Assembly: GCF_008704425.1 (NCBI RefSeq) | Contig: NZ_CP023696.1 | Span: 2,776,501 to 2,840,500, forward strand | DNA: 64,000 nucleotides | DNA from: Streptomyces fradiae ATCC 10745 = DSM 40063 | Lineage (GTDB): Bacteria > Actinomycetota > Actinomycetes > Streptomycetales > Streptomycetaceae | Direction of reading: 5' to 3' | Shown: positions 33,998 to 43,206 of the stretch, in pieces | Numbering within the stretch: position 1 is the stretch's first letter | How the letters are laid out: each line of letters opens with the position of its first letter | Made by a program: the position numbers and the translations under genes | The notes under the pieces: model-generated | Seen by the model: only the letters and a program-made list of their open reading frames with translations | Database searches by the model: none | Told to the model about the DNA's origin: nothing

Positions 33998-35773
33998 CTA
34001 CGGGCAGGGCGTGCCGCGCGGGAAGGCGGTGTAGGGGGAGCCCAGCCGGTACGTGCCGGGGGCGGGGGCGTGGAGCTCCGTCCACACGTCGCCCTCCGCC
34101 GTGCGGGGCGCGGCGCGCAGGCACGGCGCCCGGCCGCTCCCCGCCGCCGGGGCCAGGCGCTCGCCGTCGCCGTCCACGAGGGACAGCCACGGCGAGTACG
34201 CCACCTTCACCAGCACCGTGCCGGGCCGCTCCACGCGCAGGGTGACCCCGTCCGCGGCCGCCCGTTCGACCGTCGCGCCGGGCCCGGCCAGGGGCGCCGC
34301 GCCGCGCACGGCGAACAGCCGCCAGTGCCGGTCCGCCCACACCTGCTCCAGGTACGGCAGGCCGCCCGCGACCAGGGCGGCCTCCTCGCGGGCCCCGGTG
34401 TCGGGGGCGCCGGCCGGCAGGGCGACGTACCGGACGGCCCAGCGGTCCAGCCACGCCCGGTACCCGGCGGCGGTCAGGGAGCCGTCGTAGAGCCCGGGGT
34501 TGCGCTCCAGGTCGGCCTGGCGATTCCAGCCGCGCGCCAGCGTGACGTACGGGGCGAGGGCGCTGGACTCGCGGTGGCTGCGGGCGGGGACGACCTCCAC
34601 GCGAGACCGCGCCGCGCCGCGCCGCTCCAGCTCGTCGAGGAGCGGCCGGACCGCGTCGTCGGCCCACGCGGCGTGCGGCGCGGTCACGCGCACGTCGTCG
34701 ACGCTCTTGAAGCCGACCCAGCCGTGGAAGACGACGAGCGCGGCGAGCAGCCCCAGCCGGGCCCGCCGCGACCGGGCGTACGGCAGGGCGGCCAGCAGGA
34801 CCACCCCGGCGAACAGCATCGGCAGGCGCGTCACGTTCGACCCGACCTGCGAGTCGACCAGCCAGGTCAGCACCGCGCCGGCCGCGTACACGGCGGCGGC
34901 CGTACGGACCGTGCGCCACGCGCGGGGCGCGGCCAGCAGGCACAGCGCGGCGAACACGAGCGGCAGCAGCACCGTCCCGAACGCCAGCGGCTGCGTCCCG
35001 GCGAAGGGGAACAGCAGCGCCGTCGCCGCGACCACCGCCGCCGGCGGCACGCCCAGCGCGTACGCGGCCGTCCGCCGGCCCCGCAGGAACAGCGCGGCGG
35101 CGAGGACCCCGAGGAACAGCCCCGCCACCGGGCTCGCGGCCGTCGCCGCGCCCGCGAGGAGCGCCGCCGCCGCGCCCCGCGCCCACCGGTTCGCGCGGGC
35201 GCCGCGCGGCCGGGGCCACGGGCCGAGGAGGGCGACGACCGCCGCGCCCAGCGCGAACAGCAGCCCGAGGCCGAACGTGGTCCGCCCCGACAGGGCGTTG
35301 CCCAGCAGCGCGGCGACGGCGGCCAGGGAGCAGGCGAGCGGGTTGCGGACGGCCGGGACGCGCACCAGCAGCAGCGCGGTCAGCGCGGCGGACAGGGTCC
35401 CGGCGACCGCCATCGTCGTCCGGACGCCGAGCAGCGCCATCACGTACGGCGAGAGGACGCTGTACGACATGGTGTGCATCCCGCCGTACCAGCCGAGGTT
35501 GTACGCCGAGCCGGGGTGCCGGGCGGCGAAGGCGGCCCACGCGTCCTGCGCCGCCAGGTCGCCGCCGCTGTTGGCGGCGAAGAGGTACCACCCGAGGTGC
35601 AGCAGCGCGGCGAGGCCCGTCGCCAGGACGACGACCCCGTACGGCCCGCCGGACCACCGGGGATGCGTGGGCGGGTCGGGCCGTACGGGCTGCCCGGCCG
35701 CCTGCGCCGGCTCCGTGGGCTCGTCGCCGGCCGGGCCGCCGGGCAAGCCGGCGGGCGGTCGTGTGCTCGTCAC
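33998..35773 (-). CDS. Polytopic membrane protein with C-terminal soluble domain
   Basis: 591 aa from a GTG at 35773 preceded by GGGAG. About 10-11 transmembrane helices span 45-370 (GPYGVVVLATGLAALLHLGWYL to LGLLAALVVFHGWVGF), with a short extracytoplasmic loop carrying DAWAAFAARHPGSAYNLGWYGGMH after TM1. A soluble domain (about 390-591) follows, ending in a beta-rich module (VERPGTVLVKVAYSPWLSLVDGDG). The layout recalls GT-C/YfhO-type envelope enzymes, but I see no firm catalytic DxD. The function is not recognised. A 12-bp tandem repeat precedes it. Confidence 0.7.
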   Translation of the reverse strand: MTSTRPPAGLPGGPAGDEPTEPAQAAGQPVRPDPPTHPRWSGGPYGVVVLATGLAALLHLGWYLFAANSGGDLAAQDAWAAFAARHPGSAYNLGWYGGMHTMSYSVLSPYVMALLGVRTTMAVAGTLSAALTALLLVRVPAVRNPLACSLAAVAALLGNALSGRTTFGLGLLFALGAAVVALLGPWPRPRGARANRWARGAAAALLAGAATAASPVAGLFLGVLAAALFLRGRRTAAYALGVPPAAVVAATALLFPFAGTQPLAFGTVLLPLVFAALCLLAAPRAWRTVRTAAAVYAAGAVLTWLVDSQVGSNVTRLPMLFAGVVLLAALPYARSRRARLGLLAALVVFHGWVGFKSVDDVRVTAPHAAWADDAVRPLLDELERRGAARSRVEVVPARSHRESSALAPYVTLARGWNRQADLERNPGLYDGSLTAAGYRAWLDRWAVRYVALPAGAPDTGAREEAALVAGGLPYLEQVWADRHWRLFAVRGAAPLAGPGATVERAAADGVTLRVERPGTVLVKVAYSPWLSLVDGDGERLAPAAGSGRAPCLRAAPRTAEGDVWTELHAPAPGTYRLGSPYTAFPRGTPCP

Positions 35774-35778
35774 CCGCC

Positions 35779-35866
35779 GACTCCCTGTCCGATGCCCTGC
35801 CCGCTGCCTTGCCCGGTGCCTTGACCGATGCCCTGCCCGGTGCCTTGACCGATGCCTTGTCCGGTG
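35779..35866. repeat. 12-bp tandem repeat, about seven units
   Basis: Units of the form GRTGCCYTGMCC repeat from 35779 to 35862, with a partial unit after. Read on the minus strand they would spell Gly-Gln-Gly-X, but no gene frame uses them; they lie just upstream of the membrane-protein start. Confidence 0.8.
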
Positions 35867-35943
35867 TGCTTCCGTCTGCGTACGTCCGGTGGCTGTCCGG
35901 TGCCGGCCGGTTCCCCCGGCCGGTGTCCGTCCGGTACGGGCGG

Positions 35944-35968
35944 GGGCGCCCCGGTGTACGGGGCGCCC
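35944..35968 (-). terminator. Hairpin downstream of the carboxypeptidase gene
   Basis: GGGCGCCCCG (35944-35953) pairs with its complement at 35959-35968 around a 5-nt loop, 44 bp past the D,D-carboxypeptidase stop. Confidence 0.7.
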
Positions 35969-36011
35969 CGGCGCCGTGCCCCGCCGTGCCGTGCGGCCCG
36001 GCGGTGCCGCG

Positions 36012-38690
36012 TCAGCCGATCCGGGTCAGCCGGGCGCCGAAGCCCGGCTCGTCCAGCGGCTGCCCGAGCTCCACGGGAACGCTGACGCGCCCCGTACCGG
36101 ACCCGGCCGACAGTTCGCCGACGACCGTTCCGGCGGCGGCCGTGCGCGGCAGGCCGCCCTTGCCGTCCTCGCCCGCGGTGAGCTTCAGCTCCACCTCCAG
36201 ACCCGCCCAGCCGACCGGCTTCAGGTCCTTCGCCGCCACGACCGGGGTACGTCCGCCGAGCCCGTCGTCCACGTACCCGACGACGTCGCCCTTCTTCACC
36301 GCCACCGCCGACACGACACCGTCCTGCGCGGACCGGATGAGGCCGTAGCTGTACGTCTCCACCGCGAGCTTCGTCTTCTCGGAGAGCGTCGCGCCGGACT
36401 TGACGTTCATGACGACGCCCAGCACCCGCCGCACCTCGCCGTCGACCACCGTGTTGGCCGACCAGAGCAGGTTGCCGCCGGCCGGGGTGGACGTGCCGGT
36501 CTTGATGCCGTTGACGCCGTCCTTGAGCAGGATCGTGTTGCCGTTCTCCAGCTGGCGGCCGATCTGCGGCAGGTTGACGTTCGGCATGTCCACGATCTCG
36601 CGGAACGCGTCGAACCTCATCACGGCCTTGGCCAGCTTCAGCTGGTCCTTCGGCGTCGACACCGTGCCCTTGTCGAAGCCACTGGCGTCCGTGTACGTCG
36701 TCTCGGTCATGCCGAGGTCCTTGGCCGCGTCGTTCATCTTCTTGATGAACGCCTCCTCCGAGCCCGCGTCCCAGCGGGCCAGGAAATGGGCGACGTTGTT
36801 GGCGGAGCGGACCATCAGGAGCTGGAGCAGCTCGCCCTGCGTGTACTCCTGGCCCTTCTCGACCGGCGCGGTCGACCAGTCGGGGTTGCTCGCCTGGTCC
36901 TCCGTCACCTGGTCGATCACCAGCTTCGGGCCCGCGTCCTTGTCCTTGATCGGGTGGTCGCGGAGTATCACGTACGCCGTCATCGCCTTGGCGACGCTCG
37001 CGGTCGGCGCGGGCTTCTGCGGCCCGTACGTGCCGATCACGCCGACGCCCTCGACCTCGACGGCACCCTGGCCCTCGGTGGGCCACGGCATCTTCAGCGC
37101 GCCGCCCTCGAAGGTGTACGCCGGGCCGGCGGACAGCGCCAGCGACGGCTCGGGCAGCGGGCGGAGCAACTGCACGGTCGCAAAGACGATCACCAGCAGG
37201 ATCACCAGCGGCGTCCAGATCTTGACCCGGCGGGCGAGGGTCCGCAGCGGCGTCTCCGGCGGCGGCGGCGTGTTCGTCAGCTCCGCCAGCAGGTCCAGCG
37301 GCGGGAGCGGCGGCACGGGCTGCTGCCTGGTCCGCTCCGCCTCGGTGAGGGACGGCGGTGCGACGGCCGCCGTGACCTCCGCGTCGCCGCCGACGCCGGT
37401 ACCGGTACCGGACGCCTTGCCGGGCGCGGTGGCGGCCGCCCGGGCCTCCCCGGCTCCCGCGGACCCGGCCTCAGGCTCGGTACGGGATCCGGTGCCCGCG
37501 CCGGGCGCCGTGGCGGTGGCCGTGCCCGACCCGGCCCGGTCTCCGCGCGCGGCGGGGCGGGCGGACGGGTCCGGGCGGATGTCGTCGGAGCGCAGCGGTA
37601 CGAACGTGCCGGGCCGCCCGCCGGAACCCCGGCCGTCGCGGCCGCCGCTGCCGTCGCGGTCACGGTCGCCGCTGCCGTCGCGGTCGCGGTCGGAGTCGCC
37701 GTCGCGGCCGGTGCCGCCGTAGCGGCCGGTGCCGCGGTCAGGGCCGGTGTCGCCGTCGTCCGCGCCCGCGGCCCACTTGGGCGCGGGCTTGCGGCCGGAC
37801 GGCTTGGACCCGGACTCGTCCGGGAGCGCCTTGAGCGCGGTGGTGGGCTGGTCGACGGCGCGGGCCGGCTCGCCGCGCTTGCCGAACGCCTGGAACACGG
37901 CGGTCGGCTGGTCCACGGGCCGGTCCTCGGAGCCCGGCTCTCCGGGTGCCTCGTCGTCGGCCCCGGAGCCGGTCACCGGCTCGGCACCGGACTCGTCCCC
38001 GGACCCGGACTCGTCCCCGGACCCGGACTCGTTCCCGGACTGCTGGGCCTCGGACCGGGGCCGGGCCCCCGCCGCACGGTCGGAGGCGGGCTCGGCGTCC
38101 GTCCGCCGCGGACCGCCCGATGCGACCGCTTCGCCCTTCTCCGTACCGGAATCGCCGGATGCCCTCGCCGTACGCGCCGGCGGAGCCTCCGCCCCGGACG
38201 CTTCCGGCGTCTCGGACCCTCCGGACCCACCGGGCTTCCTGGCAGGCGCGGGCGCCTCGGAGCCCCGGGCCGCCTCGGCAGCCTTCGGCCCCGCCGAGCC
38301 CTCGGGCCGCTCCGGCCCCTTCGACTCCCCGGCGTCCGGGCCGCCCGCGCCCCCGTCCTCGCCCTGGCCTTCGTCGTCGTCCGCGTCCCCGTCCGCGTCC
38401 CGCGTGCGCGGCGGCGCGGGGGCCGGGCGCTGGGCGACCAGGGACGGCTTCGCCGACGGGGGCTCGGCCGTGTCCGTGGCCGTGTCGGCGCCGGCGGTCG
38501 CGCCCGCCTCCGCGGTCGCGTCCGCGTCAGGCTCCGAGGGAGGCTTCGGCGCCCTGAAGACGGCGGTCGGCTGGTCCACTCCAGCCTGCGGCGCGTCACC
38601 CAGGGCGGCGAGCCGCGGATCGCGGCCGCCCGCAGCCGTCTCCCCCGGAGACCTACGCTGCTCCGACTTGTCGGGGGACTCGCCCGCCAC
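36012..38690 (-). CDS. D-alanyl-D-alanine carboxypeptidase (S11 PBP) with long disordered N-terminus
   Basis: 892 aa from a GTG with a strong GAGGAGG site. Residues 1-480 are low-complexity, acidic and Pro/Ala/Ser/Gly-rich, and cytoplasmic by topology. They include three VDQPT motifs (VDQPTAVFRA, VDQPTAVFQA, VDQPTTALKA) resembling a docking or phosphorylation element. One TM (WTPLVILLVIVFATVQLL, near 492-510) is followed by the penicillin-binding enzyme: Ser565-V-A-Lys568 (SxxK), MVRSANNVAHFLA (SxN) and GINGIKTGTSTPAG (KTG). It trims pentapeptides in peptidoglycan. The N-terminal tail makes it about twice the usual length and suggests kinase or cell-division control. Confidence 0.9.
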   Translation of the reverse strand: MAGESPDKSEQRRSPGETAAGGRDPRLAALGDAPQAGVDQPTAVFRAPKPPSEPDADATAEAGATAGADTATDTAEPPSAKPSLVAQRPAPAPPRTRDADGDADDDEGQGEDGGAGGPDAGESKGPERPEGSAGPKAAEAARGSEAPAPARKPGGSGGSETPEASGAEAPPARTARASGDSGTEKGEAVASGGPRRTDAEPASDRAAGARPRSEAQQSGNESGSGDESGSGDESGAEPVTGSGADDEAPGEPGSEDRPVDQPTAVFQAFGKRGEPARAVDQPTTALKALPDESGSKPSGRKPAPKWAAGADDGDTGPDRGTGRYGGTGRDGDSDRDRDGSGDRDRDGSGGRDGRGSGGRPGTFVPLRSDDIRPDPSARPAARGDRAGSGTATATAPGAGTGSRTEPEAGSAGAGEARAAATAPGKASGTGTGVGGDAEVTAAVAPPSLTEAERTRQQPVPPLPPLDLLAELTNTPPPPETPLRTLARRVKIWTPLVILLVIVFATVQLLRPLPEPSLALSAGPAYTFEGGALKMPWPTEGQGAVEVEGVGVIGTYGPQKPAPTASVAKAMTAYVILRDHPIKDKDAGPKLVIDQVTEDQASNPDWSTAPVEKGQEYTQGELLQLLMVRSANNVAHFLARWDAGSEEAFIKKMNDAAKDLGMTETTYTDASGFDKGTVSTPKDQLKLAKAVMRFDAFREIVDMPNVNLPQIGRQLENGNTILLKDGVNGIKTGTSTPAGGNLLWSANTVVDGEVRRVLGVVMNVKSGATLSEKTKLAVETYSYGLIRSAQDGVVSAVAVKKGDVVGYVDDGLGGRTPVVAAKDLKPVGWAGLEVELKLTAGEDGKGGLPRTAAAGTVVGELSAGSGTGRVSVPVELGQPLDEPGFGARLTRIG

Positions 38691-38869
38691 CGTGCCTCCT
38701 CAACCAACGCGTTGTCCGAACCGTGTACCAGTGTCCTGTGTGAGCCCCTTGGCCCCCGTGCTAGACGAGAACGACATACCTGCCGGTTCCCGTACGAAGC
38801 ACCCAGGCACTCTCGACAGATGAATGTGAGAGGGGTCACCCTGTCTCTCATCCACGCGGGGAGGCATGG

Positions 38870-39610
38870 ATGGGCAGGAGCCGCAGAACACTTCCGGAGG
38901 AGCTTCTGCTGCTCGCTCTGGACCCGGCCACGGGTACCACAGCGCAGCCGCAGTCGCTCGACCTCGGCCTCGCCGGAGCACAGCTAGTGGAGCTGGCTCT
39001 GGCAGGGCGGATAGCCCCTGACGGGGATCGTATCGCCGTGGTGATGCCACGGCCGACAGGAGATCCGACGCTGGACTCCGCACTGGAGCTGCTGCGCAGG
39101 CGCGGCAGTCCGGTACGGGCCGTCCACTGGATAGGCGGGCCCCGGCTGGGGCTGCGTCAGACGTACCTCTCGCACCTGGAGCGCTGCGGCATGGTCCATG
39201 CCGTCGAGAGCCAGATGTGCGGGGTACTGCCGACCACCCGCTACCAGGCGACGGACACGGCCATCAGCCGGGAGATCAGGGCCCGGCTGGACAGCGCGAT
39301 CCGCACCGGCGTGCCGCCGGACCCGCGGACCGCCGCACTGGCCGCGCTCGCGCACGCGGTGGGTCTCGGCAAGCACCTGTACCCCGGGAACGAGGGGCGC
39401 TCCTCGCGCTCCCGGCTCCGGGATCTGATCCGGCACGACCCCATGGGCGGACTGGTGGCGCACGCCGTCATGGACGTCCAGAACGGCGTGGGCGCGCAGC
39501 CCCGCCGTGCCGCCGCACCGGGAGGCGCCGGCCGCCAGGCCGCCGCGGCCCCGCTGCGGTCCCCCTCGCGGCCGGGGCCCGGCTCCATGGCCCGCGCCGC
39601 CGCCCGCTGA
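38870..39610 (+). CDS. GPP34 (GOLPH3/Vps74-like) family protein
   Basis: 246 aa. LPEELLLLALDPATGTT.....LDLGLAGAQLVELALAGRI matches the helical GPP34 core; eukaryotic members bind phosphoinositides and Golgi enzymes, and bacterial roles are unknown. Later conserved pieces are TALAALAHAVGLGKHLYPG and DPMGGLVAHAVMDVQ. The C-terminal 35 residues are disordered. It is divergent from the carboxypeptidase gene. Confidence 0.85.
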   Translation: MGRSRRTLPEELLLLALDPATGTTAQPQSLDLGLAGAQLVELALAGRIAPDGDRIAVVMPRPTGDPTLDSALELLRRRGSPVRAVHWIGGPRLGLRQTYLSHLERCGMVHAVESQMCGVLPTTRYQATDTAISREIRARLDSAIRTGVPPDPRTAALAALAHAVGLGKHLYPGNEGRSSRSRLRDLIRHDPMGGLVAHAVMDVQNGVGAQPRRAAAPGGAGRQAAAAPLRSPSRPGPGSMARAAAR

Positions 39611-40009
39611 ACCGGGCACGCCCGCGCACCACCACCGCGCGGCGGCACCACCCGCACCACCCGGGCGCCACCGGCACGACCGGCACGACCGGCGCCGCAC
39701 GCACCACCGGGATCCCGGCACGACCGGCGCCCGCGCGCACCCGCACCACCCAGACCCACCGCACCACCAGACCCACCGCACCACCAGATTCACCGCACCA
39801 CCGACACCCCGCCCGGCCGGGCCTCCACACGAGCCCGGCCGGGCGCCACACCGGGCACGCGGGGCGGCCACCGGCCGGCCCGCGCGTTCGCGTTCACTCA
39901 CCCGTGTGGCAATTCTCCAGCGCCGCACGCCCTTTGGTGGCAGTCTGCTGAACATCAGATACGCAGAGCAACGCCAGAACGAGTGTCAGGCAGCCGGAGG
40001 TGCAGTTCC
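39611..40009. other. Spacer with CACCAC-type repeats and terminator
   Basis: No gene. Simple repeats of CACCAC/ACCGGCACG type fill 39625-39800. Two copies of the palindrome GCCCGGCCGGGC (39811-39822 and 39833-39844) can pair as a stem and probably terminate the GPP34 transcript. The regulator's promoter lies in the last 100 bp. Confidence 0.55.
39811..39844 (+). terminator. Paired palindromes downstream of GPP34
   Basis: Identical self-complementary 12-mers GCCCGGCCGGGC separated by 10 nt; they can form a 12-bp stem with each other. Confidence 0.6.
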
Positions 40010-40903
40010 GTGGCGTCCAATGTCAACCCCACCGTCAGGCGACGCAGACTGGGCATGGAGCTCCGCCGGCTGCGCGAACAGAAGGGCATGACGGCGGAGG
40101 AGGTGGCCGAGCGCCTGCTGGTCTCCCAGTCGAAGATCAGCCGCCTGGAGAACGGCCGCCGCTCCATCAGCCAGCGCGACGTCCGCGACCTGTGCGGGGT
40201 GTACGAGGTCGACGACCGGCGGATCGTCGACTCGCTGATGCAGATGGCCAAGGACTCCCGCCAGCAGGGCTGGTGGCACGCCTTCGGCGACATCCCCTAC
40301 AGCGTCTACATCGGGCTGGAGACCGACGCGGCGTCGCTGCGCGTGTACGAGCCGCAGATCGTCCCCGGACTGCTGCAGACCAGGTCGTACGCCCAGGCCG
40401 TCATCACCGGCGCCCTGCCGGAGGCGCCGGCCGCCGACATCGACAAGCGGGTGAACGTCCGCACGCGCCGCCAGGACCGGATCAACGACGCGCAGAAGCC
40501 GCTGCGGCTCTGGGCCGTCATCGACGAGGCGGCGCTGCGCCGGGTCGTCGGCAGCCGGGAGCTGATGGTGGCCCAGCTGGAGGCGCTGCTGGAGCAGTCG
40601 CACCTGCCGCACGTCACGGTGCAGGTGATGCCGTTCGAGATGGGCGCGCACCCGGGCATCAGCGGGCACTACGCGATCCTGGAGTTCCCCGACGCGTCCG
40701 ACTCCTCGGTCGTCTACATCGAGGGCGTCACCAGCGACCTGTACCTGGAGAAGCCGAACGACGTCCAGCGGTACACGGTGATGTACGAGCACCTGCGCGC
40801 CCAGGCGCTGGGCGTGGAGCAGAGCCGCCGGTTCATCGCACGGATGGCCAAGGAGCACGCCGAGAGCGGGCCGCCCGCTCTGCCCGGGTTCAACCGCGCC
40901 TGA
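40010..40903 (+). CDS. XRE-family HTH regulator with DUF5753
   Basis: 297 aa from the GTG at 40010, 8 nt after GGAGG. The N-terminal HTH is GMELRRLREQKGMTAEEVAERLLVSQSKISRLENGRRSISQRDVRDL (about 15-62). The DUF5753 domain (about 100-280) shows YEPQIVPGLLQTRSYAQAVI, RTRRQDRI and HVTVQVMPFEMGAHPGISGHYAILEFPD. Streptomyces carry many such pairs with a small DUF397 partner, found here 217 bp downstream; several regulate development or antibiotic production. The ligand is unknown. Confidence 0.92.
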   Translation: MASNVNPTVRRRRLGMELRRLREQKGMTAEEVAERLLVSQSKISRLENGRRSISQRDVRDLCGVYEVDDRRIVDSLMQMAKDSRQQGWWHAFGDIPYSVYIGLETDAASLRVYEPQIVPGLLQTRSYAQAVITGALPEAPAADIDKRVNVRTRRQDRINDAQKPLRLWAVIDEAALRRVVGSRELMVAQLEALLEQSHLPHVTVQVMPFEMGAHPGISGHYAILEFPDASDSSVVYIEGVTSDLYLEKPNDVQRYTVMYEHLRAQALGVEQSRRFIARMAKEHAESGPPALPGFNRA

Positions 40904-41120
40904 CCGGTTCGAGGCATGGCGGGTCGGCACCGTACACCGGGGCGGGCTCCCACCGGAAGGTCGGGCCGGCAGAAGCCATCCGGTCGAGTGAACGGCGGTG
41001 CCAGGCGCGGAGGTTGGGCCGGTAGCGTCGATCACGCCAGCCTGGCGGAGCGACCACGCCGCCCCGACGGGCCGGCGTGATTGCCAGCCAGCCATCACCA
41101 GCCAGAACCGGAGCAAGATC

Positions 41121-41324
41121 ATGGCCATTACCCAGGGCGCCACGGACAACTGGACGAAGTCCTCCTACTCCGGCGGGAACGGCGCGTGCGTCGAGGTCAA
41201 GTCCCCCGTCGCCGCATCGATCGCGGTCCGCGACTCGAAGGTCCCGGCGGGCCCCTCGATCACCTTCGTACCGGACGCCTGGAACGCGTTCGTCCGCGAG
41301 GTGGGCACCACCGGCTCCCTCTGA
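41121..41324 (+). CDS. DUF397 domain protein
   Basis: 67 aa. WTKSSYSGGNGACVEVKSP (11-29), VAVRDSK-like IAVRDSKVP and FVPDAWNAFVREV are the hallmarks of DUF397, partner protein of XRE-DUF5753 regulators. The ATG follows GGAG. It probably binds or tunes the regulator just upstream. Confidence 0.92.
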   Translation: MAITQGATDNWTKSSYSGGNGACVEVKSPVAASIAVRDSKVPAGPSITFVPDAWNAFVREVGTTGSL

Positions 41325-41900
41325 GCCCCGCGCCCCGTTCCCCCCGCACACGCGTGAGCCCTCTCGACTGGTCCGCCGTCCCGGCCGAGGGGGCTCTTCC
41401 GCGTCCGCGGGGACGGAGGCCCGCCCGCGGACCGCGAACCGCCCGGCCCTCCGCCCGGGGGCCCGCCCGCACGGCGCCCCGCTGTCCGGCCGGGCCGGTT
41501 CGGGTCCGGTCGGGTCCGGTCTGGTCTGGTCAGCTCGGGTCGGGTCGGGTCGGCGGTCCGGGGCGCCCGTCGCCTTGGCCGTTCCTTTTCCGGTCCTTTC
41601 CGTACGGGCGGTCGACATACCCACGAGTACGCGGCAGGGTGACCCGTGAGCGATGCCGTGGTCCCGCCTCCCCGCTCCGGACCGCCGGCACCCGCCCGCA
41701 CGGCCTCCCCGGCGCGCCGCGCCCCGCCCCACGGCCCCGCGCCGCCCCGGCCCGGAGCCCGCACCCCCACGCCCCCGCACCGCCACCCGGCCCGGCGCCA
41801 CCCCCCGCACCCCGCGCCCCCACGACCCCAGCGCCCCGAGCCCCACGCCCCCACCTCCCCGACGCCCCCACCCCGCCCCGAGAACGCCGCCCGCCCCGCC
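41325..41900. other. Gene-free spacer
   Basis: I see no supported gene. Pentanucleotide-like runs of CGGGT/TCCGG occupy 41500-41560, and 41660-41890 is Pro/His-codon-like C-rich DNA that gives spurious long frames. Confidence 0.5.
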
Positions 41901-43022
41901 TCACCCCCGCGGGTAGCGGGCCAGCCAGCCCGGCGAGGCGGCCGACGGGCCGTGCAGGGCCGGGCCCTGCGTCATCTCCATCGCGAAGTCGTCGGCCAGC
42001 TCCAGCAGCGTGGCCCGGCCCTCCAGCTCCGCCAGCCACGCCGGCGGCAGCGCCGTCTCGCCGTGCAGCGCCCCCAGCAGAGCGCCCGTCAGCGCGCCCG
42101 TCACTTCGGAAGGCCCGTCGTGGTTGACCGCCAGCCGCAGCCCGTGCCGTATGTCCTCGCCCACCAGCGCGCAGTAGACGGCGATGGCCAGCGCGTCCTC
42201 CGCCGACTCCCCGTCGGTGTCGCCCAGCGACGCGATCCGGTCCGCCGAGGGCGCCCCCTCCCGTACGGCGGCGGCGGCCCGCTCCAGCGCGCCCGCCACC
42301 GGCTCATGGCCCGGCCGGGCGGCGAGCTCCGCGCCCGCGGTCCGCACCGCGGTCTCGATGTCCCGGCCGCGCGCGACCCCGTGCACCACCACCGCGAACG
42401 CCCCCGCCGCCAGGTAGGCGACGGGGTGGCCGTGCGTCTGCGCGGCGCACTCCACGGCGAGCTGGCACACCAGGTGCGGCTCCCAGCCGACCAGCAGCCC
42501 GAACGGCGCCGACCGCACCAGCGCGCCCGCGTCCCGCGCGGCCGGGTTCCGCGGCTCGGCCGGGGTGCCCGGCACCTCGCCCGCCAGGCCGGTCAGGCAG
42601 GCGCGGGCCGGGTCGCGGCGGGCGTACAGCCACTCCTGCGCGGCGAGCCACCCGTTGTCCTTGCGGCGCTCGTCCGGCCCCCAGTCCCGCTGCGTCGCCG
42701 CCCAGCGCAGGTAGGCGCGGTGCAGGTCGGTCGGCGGGTGCCAGGCGCCCGTGTCGCGCCGCACCTGGGCGCGGATCAGCCCGTCGACCGTGAAGAGGCT
42801 CAGCTGCGTCGCGTACGTCACGGCGCCCCGCCGCCCGTAGGCCGGCGCCAGGTCGGTGAGCCCCGCGGCGCCGTGCGCCTCCCGGATGGCCTCCACCGGC
42901 AGGCGGGCCACGGCCGCGCCGAGGGCGTCGCCGACGGCACCGCCCAGGAGGCAGCCCCGTACGCGGGCGCGGTAGTCCTGCTGCTCGGCCCGGCCCCAGA
43001 CGGCTGCCGCTGCGGTACTCAC
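41901..43022 (-). CDS. ADP-ribosylglycohydrolase family protein
   Basis: 373 aa from the GTG at 43022. RARVRGCLLGGAVGDALGAAV (about 17-37) is the DraG/ARH start. Acidic metal-binding residues follow in the family pattern (SADRIASLGDTDGESAEDALAIAVYCAL, then LAVNHDGPSEVTGALTGALLGALHG), which bind two Mg ions. Members remove ADP-ribose from Arg, Ser or DNA, or act on related N-glycosides. The usual G-D-T-D-T-x-A motif reads GDTDGESAED, a modest departure. It is divergent from the ABC importer operon. Confidence 0.85.
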   Translation of the reverse strand: MSTAAAAVWGRAEQQDYRARVRGCLLGGAVGDALGAAVARLPVEAIREAHGAAGLTDLAPAYGRRGAVTYATQLSLFTVDGLIRAQVRRDTGAWHPPTDLHRAYLRWAATQRDWGPDERRKDNGWLAAQEWLYARRDPARACLTGLAGEVPGTPAEPRNPAARDAGALVRSAPFGLLVGWEPHLVCQLAVECAAQTHGHPVAYLAAGAFAVVVHGVARGRDIETAVRTAGAELAARPGHEPVAGALERAAAAVREGAPSADRIASLGDTDGESAEDALAIAVYCALVGEDIRHGLRLAVNHDGPSEVTGALTGALLGALHGETALPPAWLAELEGRATLLELADDFAMEMTQGPALHGPSAASPGWLARYPRG

Positions 43023-43206
43023 GGAAGAGGCCCTCCCCCACGACGTGGCTCCGGCGCAGCACTGTAATCGAACGGCCCCCGCGCGCAGGGGCGGTGGAGG
43101 AAGCCCGTGCACGGAAGGGCGGACACGCCGGGAACTCGCGGGGGCGCGGCGCCGACTACTTGTCCGGGGCCGCTCTCGGGTCCCGTACGGCGTGAAGGAG
43201 TCGGCA

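Noticed and set aside
39625..39800. CRISPR array in CACCAC-type repeats
   Set aside because: The repeats are simple and contiguous, with no unique spacers and no cas genes in the window.
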